The notes beneath the pieces are model-generated. The model had not been told where the DNA came from. It was given only the letters and a program-made list of their open reading frames with translations, and did no database searches. Position numbers and translations under genes: made by a program. DNA of 64,000 nt, taken from positions 12,125,524 through 12,189,523 of the forward strand of contig OY725488.1 of assembly GCA_963281255.1 (NCBI GenBank). The letters are read 5' to 3'. Shown here piece by piece: positions 9,501 to 21,300 of this stretch (its first letter is position 1; each line of letters starts with the position of its first letter). The DNA is from Aphrocallistes beatrix (Eukaryota > Porifera > Hexactinellida > Sceptrulophora > Aphrocallistidae).

Positions 9501-12500
9501 ATTGAATGATGGCATCAGCATTGAAATTTGAAATGGTTGTTGGAATATTTCAAAGTTTAACTGTAGAATGTCCAGCATTTATATAGTTGCATAGAAAATG
9601 GCTGGGAGACATCCGCGATATCGGGGACACTGTGTCCCCTCTGGGCATTCTACGGTTAATATTGATATCCTGTAGTAATACAAACCATGGATTGGAGAAT
9701 AAACACAAATCAAGAAGTATTTTGTTATTTACCATCTGAATATCATTTTAGGCATAAATCGAGACAGCATAATGCGAGTAGACGAGACAACCAAAGACGT
9801 GATAACAACATGGCCTCTAACAACAGTGAAGGGATGGGCAGCAGCTCCTAGCTCATTCACACTGGACTTCGGAGATTGCCAAGACTCCTTCTACTCAGTA
9901 CAGACCTCAGAAGGAGAGACGATCTCGGAGGTCATCGATGGATACATCAACAACCTCAAGAGGCAAGGCTCTGAGAAATTCGTCTATAATGCTGATGAAG
10001 AGGCTACTTTATTCGAAGATAATATCGCACCTCAGAGAGATACGCCCATGCAACAGATTGATCAGGTAACTCCTATAGTTCCAGTTCCTATTTGATGATT
10101 GACCAATGACCATACTTCTTGAATTGTGTATTCAGCTAAGCCATGTAGAATTGATTGTGAAGAAACTGCCAGGCACAGAAAGCTGATTTTTGGAGTCTTG
10201 GCTACCTTTTTATAATAATAAATTTCTGTTTTTCCACAATAACTCAGCCATTTTAGGTGATAAAATTCTGAAATCTTAATTGAATGTGTATAATAATACA
10301 TCTCAAATACAATGCAATTCTCTTTAAAAAAATGATGACTCATCACCGTGTTATAACATCATCATTACGCATCAAAAATTGAAAAATTGACAAATTTTGT
10401 GATTTTTCGAGTGATATCGATTATAACAGTAAGTCAGACGTATTTAGGGATGTTATCTACCTTATAATTGATCAATATGGGCCTAGGCGCCCAAAGGGCG
10501 CCTTCGGTGGACACAAAGTGTTCGCCAGCCGCACAGCGCGCTTGTGGGTAATTAGAATGTGTAGATTAGGAATTAGAAATTTAAAATAGAGTATTTCTTC
10601 CTGTTTAAGTACACATTCCTTTATGAATAGATCCACTTTATTACTATTTGTATGGAGGTTTCTGTGGTGGTCGAATACTTTTACCTCGCCAATATTCTTA
10701 CGACTTCAAACTTTACATTCAACTTTACATTAGGCACATTTGGTTCCAAGAAGGATTTTACGTTATCCAGTTGGAATCTATCCAACAGTACCGGTGGATA
10801 CTGCCCTGGACTTATAAACAAGTTTCTCTAAGCAAATCCGCTTTTTGGCTATCAACATTGAACGAATTCCACCTATAATATATCTATAATAGTATATGCC
10901 AAGTATAAATAACTGAGAAAATGAATACGTATCTAAATTTGGTGTATTTTACAACCTTGGAATTTCAGGATTTGTGAACTCATTTAAACGCTATTTATAC
11001 TTCTCAGGTTATCGCCAGTTTGAACACAGCCAGTGATCTTCCAGCTTTAGGGCGAGATTCAGGTTCTATAATCTGGAAGCAGGACACCATGGATGTGTCT
11101 AAGCAGAACGTGAACTCTCATCTAGCGGCTATGCTTGGTATGTCCTAGGACATAGCCTTCTAAATACAAGGCCATTTCACTGGTCTTAACCAGGGATAAG
11201 ATAGATATCAGTATTAAGGTAAATATCGAAAAATATGCATTATAGGTCTGCAGAATATATTACAACATACCGTATATAAACATGATATCAAAGTTTCGTT
11301 GTCAAAATTAAGATAAGTCATCATATTATTGCGCAATAGCTATATTTATATTTAAGACAATTACGCTGATTTTCTGACCTGTTTTAAACGTACTTTTAAG
11401 CATTATTAACGAATGATTTTCGCACAGAACCAAGTTTAGGACCAGTTAATACGAAAACTTTAAATTTTCAATGGAATGTTAGTACATTCCAGCAGTATTA
11501 CTATGGAAATCCAAAACAAATTAATATTCTTAATAACAATTAAGTCACAACGATGAAATCAACATACTGAAGTCGAGACTTGATGAAGACTATATTTTCA
11601 TCAAAGTCAAAAACAAAATGAAAGCTGACTCTGGCGAAGTCAGAACTCGATTAAACTGAGTATGGCAATCGCTAATAAAGGAATTTCTGACTAAAGACAA
11701 CTTCAAGATTCTGACAAATGCGGCATCCCCTGTTTAAGCACTTAAGCCTAGGAATGTTGCTTACTCATTTCCTAATAGGTCAATTTAGGCGGGAAAACGA
11801 TATAAATGCGAGAGAGTTACTATAAATAGAAAATGGTCCAAGGCTTTTAATGATTAATTATTTAATGAGGCGCATGTATTAGTTCGAATTTTGGTGTTGC
11901 CATTAGTTCGAATTTTGTGAACTGTCATTAGTTTGAATGGATTTTCAATGTACTGCTGTGTCATTGCTACGAATATATGATCTACGTATTATTTGCTGTT
12001 AACATCAAAGTTAACAAAGTACTTTAGAGGTATTTTCTCATATTTTCAGCAGAAATGCTGCTTTCCTCTCAATTCTTAATATCTCTTCCAAAATGCCACT
12101 CAATGACAGTACATTGAAAATTCATTCGAACTAATGGCAACATCAAAATTCGAATTAATGCGTTCCCGATTTAATGGGCCTCGATTTAATTACTTGCTTA
12201 TATCCATGGTTCACTCCATTGTGTAGCCGCCACATCGTCCGTGCTAACTATGACGAGAGAGGTATCCGAGGTGGATCACACTGCAGTAGAGTCAGCCATC
12301 ACTACCATCACCAGCAACCTGACAGAGCTGAGCAAGAGTGTGCGTATGATAGCACCGCTCCTCAAGTGTGAAGAACAAGATGGAGCCAACCTCCTCAAGG
12401 TAGCTCAGGACTTAGCCAGTGCGACAGGGAAATTCTTGGAACAGGTAGGCTAGTGTTCTACAATGCATTCTTATGCGTATTTACATATTGACTGACGTAA

Positions 12501-15493
12501 TCCGATTTCATCCCCCTCTCTCTTAAATTAGGCTTTAAAGATTTTGTAATGTTTATAGCATCGTCTCATCCCGCAAATTAAGTACTGACAAAGTTTCCGA
12601 AATGATCCCGTCCCGGAAATTAGGCATCTTAACCATAGCCTACTTGATCTATATAGGCTTGGTATCAAACTCAAAATTTTGGACTAGGAATGAAGTAGTG
12701 GATGTAATTATCTTAAATATTAAAACGTTAGGATTTTGTTTGTTTGTGTAAATTGATTGAGGAACCGGGAGGTGCTAGAAACGTGAAATGTGGCACACAG
12801 ATAATTAATAATGAAACTACAAGGGAGTTCGAAGATTTAAGCAAAATCTTTACACCTCGCCGAGATAAGTGACAAATTGTGCTGAACTAAACAAGAAAAG
12901 CAACACATTTTTCCTCTAATATACCCAAGCGCCCACTGGATAACTCAGCGGACACGCACTGTCCGCAAGCAAGCGAACGCGCTTGTTTGAAAATAAAATG
13001 GGGCAATCAAACTTCATTCTAACTCAGGCTCGTCCACCCTTCACCGGGCACCATAAGCCACTTCTAGACACAGCTGAAGATGTGGGAACCAAGGGAGGGA
13101 ATCTCCTGAAACAGGTGGGGGAGAGTGGTGTGGAACCGAGCATCGAAGAGAAGATAATGGCTCTAGCCAAGAAAGTAGGCACAACCACGACTGAATTGAT
13201 TGTTCAGGCCAAGAATGTAGCCACCAGGTGTGATTACGCATCCCTCACTACCATGGTGGTCTCAGGCGTCAAGAACACAGCTAGTGCCACTCATCAACTT
13301 GTCACCTGCACCAAAGTGCTGGTGCCTTGTATCGACAGTCCTCTATGCCAGGTTAATTCATTGCACGGAGATGGTAACTGAATTGTTTGGAGATTACCAT
13401 CTAAAAAATTTGCTAGAAACTAGCTTTCAACGGTTAACATGGGGTTTTCAGGATTATATTTTTATAGATTTTTATATTTTGGGATCTATATGAGAAATCT
13501 ATGAGAAATCAAATCCCCAAAATAGACTAGATTGAGTAACTCCAGGCGCCCACAGGGCGACTCTATGGACACTTTGTGTCCGCAAGCCGCGAAGCGCGTT
13601 TGTCACTGATTATGTTTGAATTCGTACGAATACCTCTAACTAATCATATGACTGATATCATCACGTGATGTAGGAGCAACTGAAAGAAGTTCTCAAGGCT
13701 GTAGCATACTGTGTGGATAAGCTAGTAGAGTTAGCTCAGAAGGGATGCACACAAGATGAAGCAGCTATTGGGTCCCTCAGGAAATTAGCTGGGAGTGTCA
13801 ACATCGCACTGAAGGAGCTCATCGACTTTATCGATCAGGGGATGGGACAAGGAGTGGGACAGTATGGTAAGATGTGTGAGGACATTCTCGCGGCTCATGA
13901 CAACTTCTCCTCATCGATGAGGAATCCTAGGAAGTTGGTAATGCAGGCTCAAGGCATAGCTAAAGCAACCAGCGAACTCATTAAAACTCTCCAGGTAAGC
14001 TGTTTTATTAATAGTTTAATTAATTAGTTTAAATAAAATTAATAAACTAATTAATTAAAGTCATTTATATTTATAGCAAAGGCCCCACACTACTAAGGTT
14101 TCCCCGCCCAAAATGAGTTAGCAAAAACCTAGTGCCATTTAATTAATAAGTCAATGAAATCCATATGTTTCCACTAACATTTATTCCTACAGGCGGACGC
14201 ATCTAAACAGAGCGACACCTCAGTGAGTCAGAGACTTTCAAACGCGGCTAAACAACTGGCTTCTGCCAGGGAAAAGATGGCTGCAGCTGAAAGTGAATCC
14301 GCGCGTAATCTGAAAGATCTCAGCGCTCAAGAAGCACTGAAGAAGGCAACTGAAGACCTCAGAGCCATTACCAACACAGTAGCGTCTCAGGTGAATTGGA
14401 ATTCTGAGTTATTAGCACTTGATAGATTGTGTCACTTTTAAAAGTCACCACTTCTATTTATAGACTTATCATAGTGAACATTAAGCGCTCCTTTAATGCT
14501 CTGGTTTTCTTTGGAGCGGTGAGGGGAAATTATTCAAGGGGATTCCACCATTATAGTGTGCATGATATACCATTCATATGATTAATAATTGTCACCTTTG
14601 CAGTTCATCAAGCGTAAGGTAATCAGGAAGTTGGAAGTGGCCGCTAAACAGACAGCTGCAGTGTGTACTCAATCCATCGCAGCAGCCCTAGGAGCAGAAG
14701 CGAGCAATAGGAATTCGTCCAGGCTGCAGCAGCTGATTTCTAACTGTCAAGTGGTAGCAGATAGCATCGCGTGGCTCGTACAGACAATGAAAGCCACCAT
14801 TTCCGATCCAGAGAGTGCTACTTCGCAACTGGGTACGGATATATTTAGATACAGTCGACTCCGCTTAATAGGGTCACTGTTTGATCGGGCCACTTTTGGC
14901 AGGGCCGAAATAGCTCTCACACATATAAGCTAATACAAAATATTTTCGGTTAATAGTAGGGTTCTCCGCTTAATCGGGGCAAAATGTCCTCTGACCGATG
15001 TGACCCTATTAAGCGGAGTCGACTGTACTTCTATTTATAGACCAGTGCATGGCCTACTTAATAAGTGCAAGCGCGGCCAGCAAACACTTTGTGTTCGTAA
15101 AGTCGCTGAGGATATTAAATTCAGAATCGATAGATTCGAAAATGAGATATTAGGAATCTACGTCCCGATAATCACAGGTCAATAGTTGAAAGCTAGTTTT
15201 AAAGCTAGTTTTTAAAATATTTTTTAACATAATGACCAACTTCATCGCGAATTCGATCCATAGGACTGATCGATGCGAGTCAGGCCATGCTACAGCCAGC
15301 AGGCGAGATGGTAGCAGCAGCTAAGGCAGCAGTTCCCACTATTGCAGAACAGGCAGTAGCCATGCAGTTAGAGAACTTCGCTACGGCCACTGCTAGCGCT
15401 ATAGCAGAGCTGAAGATTGCTGTGGAGAAGGCAGCTGAAGCTTGTGGATCTCTGGAATTAGATTCTACTCTCAATGTGATGAAGGGTCTAGCG
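6527..15493 (+). CDS. tln: Talin, FERM head and N-terminal rod (incomplete 3')
   Basis: Exons: 6527-6934, 8002-8256, 8640-8931, 9752-10065, 11008-11137, 12227-12444, 13028-13351, 13674-13994, 14193-14390, 14604-14832, 15264-15493. Together they give 973 codons without a stop, with matching phases and GT-AG sites. Talin is the cytoplasmic adaptor that activates integrins and links them to actin. Exons 1-4 encode F0-F3, including KYGLNNPEEFSF, LKTYGATFFLVNEKMK and the PTB-like SSFTLDFGDCQDSFYSVQ. Exon 5 is the short head-rod linker (130 nt). Exons 6-11 encode Ala-rich helical rod bundles (about R1-R4, e.g. TITSNLTELSKSV and EKAAEACGSLELDS). In F3 the integrin-contact Trp is kept (VKGWAAAP), but the preceding Arg of vertebrate talin is Gly. 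The ATG has context GCCATGG. Exon 11 ends at a GTGAGG donor, and no continuing talin exon was found for 13 kb. Identification rests on remembered family sequence. Confidence 0.95.
7417..7584. mobile_element. TA-flanked MITE family C, talin intron 1
   Basis: The 168-bp element starts CAGTCAGGGTCGCCTATTAT and ends AAGCGACCCTGACTG, TA on both sides. Other copies: 24057-24230, 25986-26072 (partial), 28895-29063, 41369-41453 (internally deleted) and 63767-63822 (broken). Confidence 0.87.
7734..7905. repeat. GC-rich hairpin repeat, two facing fragments
   Basis: 7734-7776 carries the core GCGCGCTTCGCTTGC followed by GCGCTGCGCGGCTGG and GGCGGACAC. A more diverged copy in reverse follows at about 7830-7905. 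The pair lies inside talin intron 1, in otherwise AT-rich sequence, and creates spurious ORFs on both strands. Confidence 0.7.
8411..8564. mobile_element. TA-flanked MITE family B, talin intron 2
   Basis: The 154-bp element has perfect CAGTCGACTCCGCTTAAT / ATTAAGCGGAGTCGACTG ends, with TA on both sides. The ends are 18-bp perfect inverted repeats, suggesting a recent insertion. Confidence 0.9.
9027..9361. mobile_element. Foldback MITE with very long inverted arms, talin intron 3
   Basis: The 335-bp element has arms of roughly 120 bp: CTGTTGCGAGATATCTTGAG at the left and its near-complement at the right. Both arms include GTTTGGCTTACTCAAATGG and ATTGTGGCACTAAATTGTGG. TA flanks each end. A single strand would fold into a hairpin with an approximately 90-bp loop. 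Confidence 0.87.
9561..9655. mobile_element. TTAA-flanked mini-MITE, talin intron 3
   Basis: The 95-bp element has ends CTGTAGAATG / CATTCTACGG and TTAA on both sides (9557-9560, 9656-9659), as expected for piggyBac-type transposition. It contains the palindrome GGGGACACTGTGTCCCC. A relative in the opposite orientation lies at 33456-33556. Confidence 0.82.
10195..10552 (-). repeat. Long dispersed repeat with GC-rich head, minus orientation
   Basis: The same ~450-490 bp repeat as at 15605-16045 and 27828-28315, here reversed. Order on the minus strand: GC head, ATTAATTATAAGG-like block, ATCGATATCACTCGAAAAATC block, a TGATGAGTCATCATTTTTT-like block, and AAAATGGCTGAGTTAT tail. No ORF or terminal inverted repeat was recognised. 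It lies in talin intron 4. Confidence 0.75.
11868..12168. mobile_element. MITE with iterated subterminal boxes, 8-bp TSD
   Basis: The 301-bp element is flanked by ATTTAATG (11860-11867 and 12169-12176) and ends 58 bp before talin exon 6. Its left arm holds about three copies of a CATTAGTTCGAATTTT-like box and its right arm about two in inverse orientation. The terminal sequence GGCGCATGTATTAG relates it to 60297-61131 and 61856-61945. Confidence 0.8.
13545..13600. repeat. GC-rich hairpin repeat fragment
   Basis: The fragment carries GGCGCCCACAGGGCG, then GGACACTTTGTGTCC (a perfect hairpin arm pair) and GCGAAGCGCG. It lies in talin intron 7, 74 bp before exon 8. A shorter fragment lies at 12947-12985. 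Confidence 0.7.
14852..15025. mobile_element. TA-flanked MITE family B, talin intron 10
   Basis: The 174-bp element has perfect CAGTCGACTCCGCTTAAT / ATTAAGCGGAGTCGACTG ends with TA on both sides. It starts 19 bp past the exon 10 donor. It shares the internal TTTTGGCAGG and CTCTCACACATA blocks with the copy at 8411. Confidence 0.9.
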
Positions 15494-15604
15494 GTGAGGA
15501 GATGCGATTGTTTGTTTGAAAATTTGTTTGTTTGAATTTAAAAGTGTTTATTCTAACATAACTCGCTCCGAAGTGGTCAAAAATTATTGCGAAATTATTT
15601 AATT

Positions 15605-16045
15605 TACAAGCACGCTTCACTTGCTTGCGCTGCGCGGCTGGTGGACACTTTGTATCCGCCAGAGGCGCATGGGGTCACATTGATTAATTATAACGGAAAT
15701 AACATCCCTAAATACGTATGTCCTGCTGTTATAATCGATATCGCACGAAAAGTCACCAAATTTGATGCGTAGTGATGACGTCATAACATAGTGATGAGTC
15801 ATCATTTTTTGATGATAGTTGTATCATATGTGAGATATATTAATATACACATTCTATTAAAATTTCAGCCTTCTATTATCTATCACCTAAAATGGCTGAG
15901 TTATAGTCGAAAAGCTGAAATTTCTAATTATAAAAAGGTGACAATGACGTCATAATTCCATGATAAGTCGACATTTTCATCTGATCCCACTCCCACATGC
16001 TAAAAATCAGGTTTCTGTGTCGGGCAGTTTATTCAATCAATTCGT
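15605..16045 (+). repeat. Long dispersed repeat with GC-rich head
   Basis: It begins with a diverged head (CACTTGCTTGCGCTGCGCGG, then TGGACACTTTG) and continues through GATTAATTATAACGG, ATCGATATCGCACGAAAA, the palindrome TGACGTCA twice, GAGTCATCATTTTTTGATG and AAAATGGCTGAGTTAT. It matches 27828-28315 almost end to end. No coding potential or tRNA-like promoter boxes seen. Confidence 0.78.
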
Positions 16046-16217
16046 TACCGTAAACTGGGGTGACTTTGTCCCACAGTAGCAATTTTAATAAAATATGCTC
16101 AAACTTTAAAGATTGCGATTTAAATGTCTTGGATATATTGAGAGTGTCATTAAACATATTAGCAATGTAATTACATTGATTCATAAGTTTGAGTATATTT
16201 TATTAAAACTAGCGCGC

Positions 16218-16419
16218 TTCGCTTGCTCCAGATTCTGACCTTTTCGCGTAAGACGGCCACTGCAACTGTTCGTGTTCTGTCAATACAAGATATTAATGAT
16301 AACGCACCCCAGACATATCCATCCTACATTTTCGAGATATCTGAAAATGCCGTCGTAAATTCATTCGTTGGATCTATCTCAGCTGTTGATATCGACCCAA
16401 ATCCACGAATAATCTAGCT
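16218..16419 (+). pseudogene. Isolated cadherin-repeat fragment
   Basis: The reading frame contains VRVLSIQDINDNAP followed by YIFEISENAVV and ISAVDIDPNP. This is the calcium-binding DxNDNxP linker ending one cadherin repeat and the start of the next (ENA and DxD positions). It enters after a CTCCAG possible acceptor, abutting a GC-rich repeat scrap (16211-16228), and ends at a stop after 64 codons with no donor. No other cadherin exon was seen nearby. A captured exon fragment or pseudogene is most likely. Confidence 0.7.
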
Positions 16420-16920
16420 TAAACCTGAAATGACGGGGATCAGGAGGGCCATGCCACCCACAAAAATAGTTTGAACTTGAAACACTATAAAACCAACACA
16501 AATACCTGAAGTCTGTAGTTGTAGTTAAGACAAATTCCATGTATCCTCTTGAAAAGCAATAAATAATAGCATCTTACTCGTAATTGTACCATACAACGTC
16601 AGAATCAACAAAGGAATTCGTCACTCCAATTATATAAATTTTCTTAGGACAGGATTAGGACAGGAACAGCATAGAAAAATAAATAAAATTATTTTCATTT
16701 CACCATGGAATAGCATATTTGCCAACTGCACTATTTTGACAGATGTCACGCTTTTTCGGAGTATTCCTATACAGCGATCATCAGTATCTCCAATTATAAT
16801 TATATACAATACCAACTATCCATGAATTTAAACAATGATTGAATAGCAAATGCATTAATTTTTTGGTTCAATTTTCAAATAAATTTAGGGAATCACTGCT
16901 CTAGTTACTATCATCAATTA

Positions 16921-17108
16921 CAGTAGAACTCGGTTAGTACGTACTCGGGATAAGACGTACTTCGGCTTAGTACGTACTCATTTCTCTGAACCAAAATTCA
17001 TTTATTATATAGATTCCTATGTAATATCAACTCGGTTAGTACGTACTTACGGATAGTACGTACTTTTTTCAGCTTCCCGGAGGGGTACGTACTAACCGAG
17101 TTCTACTG
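16921..17108. mobile_element. TA-flanked MITE family A, intact
   Basis: The 188-bp element has ends CAGTAGAACTCGGTTAGTAC and GTACTAACCGAGTTCTACTG, a 20-bp perfect inverted pair flanked by TA. GTACGTACT is iterated near both ends. The rest of 16420-18386 is AT-rich and shows nothing recognisable beyond a short dispersed-repeat tail near 17755-17790. Confidence 0.92.
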
Positions 17109-18386
17109 TAATTAATTCAAATGTGACAAACGCAATGCTATCGATTCTACAAATAGATTAGTATCTAAACTATTAAAACTCAATTGTTGTATGTTAAAAT
17201 ATGCAGTCGATATTAGACATTTTAAGGATTATAACAATGTTCATTCATTCTTTGCTTAGCATGAACTTTTCGTTTGGGATTCCATAGCTCTGCAGTAATA
17301 TAGTCAAGCTGTATGGTACTAGTATTGTTGTCAGTAACCTCATAACAGCAGTTAAGAATAAATAAAGCACACTTCAATTGTGAGTCACTTGAAAGGGATT
17401 GCAATGAGTTTGCTTAATTATCAAGAATATTGTAAACAAAATTATTAATTAAAGAAAGTCTGTACAAATAATGATATGTTTAGAACTTGAGTAAAATACG
17501 ATCTCTGACTAAGGATGTTATCTATTCCTAATACTGTCCTGTATTAAACTGTTGTAAATTTGGAACAAAATTGCTTATAAAGATTTAGTATGAAATCTTA
17601 ACAGCTTGCCAAAGAAAACATAAAATTGTATTATGTCAAAGATTTCTTTTTCGATTAATTGACGAATTGAATGAGAAATTGGAAGGGTAGATATTATTAA
17701 GAAACTTATATTAGCATTCAGTAAATAATATAATTCCTCAGTTAGCTCAAATATTTTAATGAAATTTTCACACCTCGCCGAGTAAGGTCGCAAACATTAT
17801 TACCAGCATTCTGGTTCTAATCCGAATTAAACTATCCCAATAATAACGATGTAGTAAAGTTGAATAGAGTGAGTTTATATGTTTTAATGATATTTCTATT
17901 TATAACTCAGACAAATACACAATTCAAGTTCAAGCTAGCAGACTATCTCTAGCAGATAGAGTGGGGAGAAGAGTAGATGTGTTATAGCAGGGTAGGGGTG
18001 AGTAATAGAGGTGTGAAATAGGAAGAGAGAGAAAGGGATTGAGTAGCAGCTGACACCTAGAGAAGTAGGACAGTTAAGATGTACTGCATTGAGATATCAG
18101 TGAATGAATGACACAGACTTCTAAGCCAATAGATTAGTAGACATTCTATTTATAGAAATGAAGAAATTAATTCTATTTAAACCAAATTCAAAGAGAAATT
18201 TAAAATATTTTATTAATTAAATTAATCGTTCTTCTGTGAGGTTTTATTTTATAATCGATTTAGAAATATTAAATTTTTGCGGGAATTCAATAGTTTAAAT
18301 TAAATTCAAATTATAATTAGTTTTGGAATTGAATCGAACTAAATTATTTAAATTTAAAATTAGAGAATACTTACCTTCAATGAGTG

Positions 18387-21300
18387 TTAGTCATCGCATA
18401 CAATCTTGATAGAACATTGTTCAGCTGACTGTTCGAGGAGTTCCAGCTGTTCAGGATCAGGACTCGAAAGTTCGGACTTGGATAGTCGCAGTATTTTGAT
18501 GTGTGGAGGTGTCAAGATGAGATATTTGAGAGGGAGACACGAGTTGGAACTGAGCTCGCAGCGTTGTATCCATAAATACCTAATGGCTGGATGATAATTC
18601 AGACTGTGACACAGTACCAACATTCCAGAATCTTGTAATGGAGTGTAGCGGAGTCTCATGTAGACGAGTGACTTCATAACTGTTAAAGCTCTGTACCAGC
18701 AACTCATATCATCAGGTGTGAAATTGCAATCGAACAGTTGTAACGATATCAAGTTGGAACAAATTGAAACTAAATCTAAACAACTATACCAGCTGTCAAA
18801 CCCAATTCTGTTTAAAGCGAGCAAGCTGATCTCTCTCAGTGAAGTGGCATTTTCAGAGATTAGTCGTGAGATGGAGTCTGGGTAGGATGGATTAGGAGAT
18901 GGGTAGGAAGCAGAGGTTAGACGGAGGTATGTGATGGAACTGAGTCGATGCAAGTATTGCAATGCTTCGTAGCAATCTTGTTTCGTATCCCAATGCAACT
19001 CTTTCAGCGAGGAGAGCGCTGATAGGCTGTCAGCTGTCACTGGGAGGAAACCGTGGAAGTCCCAAATGTACAGTCCATTGAGCGGACTGTCTGATATTAA
19101 TTGGTGAATGAGCGACCAATCGGAATCATTCGACTTGGGCATATAGTACAAATTGTGTAATGACCTGAATTGATTGGTCAAGTTCGCTAGCATTGAATGC
19201 TTCATTGGAGATTCATATAACTCCAAACTTCCACTGAATTGGTTGGTGGAAGGAAACAGCAGCTGAGAATCGTTACAAGCTGTCAGATCACACGATACGA
19301 AATCAATGCTAATTCTGGTGCTAGCAGGTAGAGTTGCAGAGGAGAGCGGACCAGTGAAGGAAAGGATCGATTCAAAATCTTTCTCAACAAAAGCGAGTGC
19401 TAAGTAATCCAGAAGGCAAGAGGAGAGTGCTGGGAGCAGAGAATTGAACTGTGTCGATAGAATAAAACTGGTATTGATAGATATGACATTAAATTCATTA
19501 ACAAATCGCAATGACTGTATGAAACAATGCCATTCATTTGGTGACACAGTGAATTCGAAATCCAAGTAGACAGGATAAGAAAACTGTTTCTTAAAATAGG
19601 CGAAATGTTCACAAATAGAATCACAATTCATTTCGCTAATTAGAGTGGATAATAATAGGAATGATTGTGTGAATTCAGTCCAGCCTGAAACATCAACAAG
19701 TTCAGTGGAATAACCCAGCTTATAAATCATCGGAACTTCGGAGAGAGACAGTGGTTTAGGGATTACATGTCGACAGAGAATGGGTGTGATGCGACCTGCG
19801 TTCTGTCTCAAGATGCCACTCACAAACCGAATCGCCATCTTGTAGATGGACAGGTACTGGACACTGGAACTTATGTAGCGGACAATGAAGCACTGCTTTG
19901 TCCACGAGTTGGCGCAGATGGACAGAGCGGTCATGAACTCTTGGATGGTGAGGTGCTGAAATGTCCACACCTTCACACGATGGCCGAAACCAACCACTTT
20001 GATATGCGCATGCATCAGACCCAGTCGTTCGCTGCACAATATTTCATCTCCGATCTTCAAAGGAATGTTCTTATCGGAAGTGAGGTCTCGGTCGAAAAGG
20101 CCCTGATTCGCTTCCTTCCCAATGGCACGAATGCACTTCCTGATCCCGGGATGGAACTTGGACAGTTCGCGGACGTCACTGTGCTCATCAAGACCCATCC
20201 GGGACAACTGGCGACGAATGATGTACACGACCAGCTGTGTGTAGATGTGGGAAAGGGTGGTAGTGAGGATGGAATCGGAGTTGTTGAACAGAGAAGTGAA
20301 CAAACTAGCATTCACTGGGACCAGTGCGAGTTGTTCGATTTCCTCGTGGCGGTAAAACATCTTAAAAACGGCGTTCAGTTTGTCTACGGTTGCCATTCGC
20401 TTACCAAAGTAGAGGTCTCGGTTTTCTGGAGAGAAACCGAGGACCTGGAAATTGTCGCTAATCTTGAATTGGGAGCCGTGGCTGAAACTCAGGTCGGACC
20501 AAGCACTCGGACGGCTTGTCACCAAAATGGTGCTAAACGTGAGGAAACGCCTCTCCAGGATTTTACAAAGCAGCGTCGTTTCAAATGGAACATTCCTCGT
20601 GAACTCATCCACGCCGTCGAGGATAATGAAAAGGCCGTCTCCATCGGATCTTAGCAGGTGTTGAGTCAGGGATTTGGTCCATTTGGCTCCAAATGACATG
20701 GAAAGTGCCAGCCAACTGACAATGAACTCCTCGTCGACTGGGTTTCCCGCTTCGTGTCTCGCTTCTTCCAGTTTGTGCCACTCTTTGCTACGACAAGGAA
20801 TAGAAAGGGCGTAGCTGAAGTTGGTCAGGGAGTGGGTACCGTATAAATAGGCGAAGTGCTTGCAGAGAAAACTCTTCCCACTACCGGGGTTGCCGATCAA
20901 GCACCAGATGGAATTCTCGCTACTCGGACTCGTAGTGACGATTGACTCAAAGTCTACTACTTCTACGGTTTGGAGGTGAACTCTGTTATGGATATTTCTT
21001 AGGAAGTCGATTTCATTAATTCCGCTTTCCTCTTTCACTCTCTCTTCGGCTGGCTTCACCTTAATCACAGTGAGAGGTGTGTAGACGGATTCGATCGGGA
21101 CACTGCCTTCGTCAAGGACGACGTTTACGTCTTTGTTGTGCGTTTTCATGTAACGTTTCAGGCAGTATTTCAAATCAACATTATGTACATCAGTGTCTAG
21201 TCCTAATGCATCGCTGATTTCCTCCTGAAAACTTTCCTTGGACATTTTCTGGAATATGGGTGTATAACGGCGAACTTTATCAGCTAAATCGCTTCTTTTC

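Noticed and set aside
19767-20654. 295-codon plus-strand ORF
   Set aside because: Lies exactly antisense to the NACHT region of the NLR gene; no recognisable domain, explained by codon bias of the real gene.
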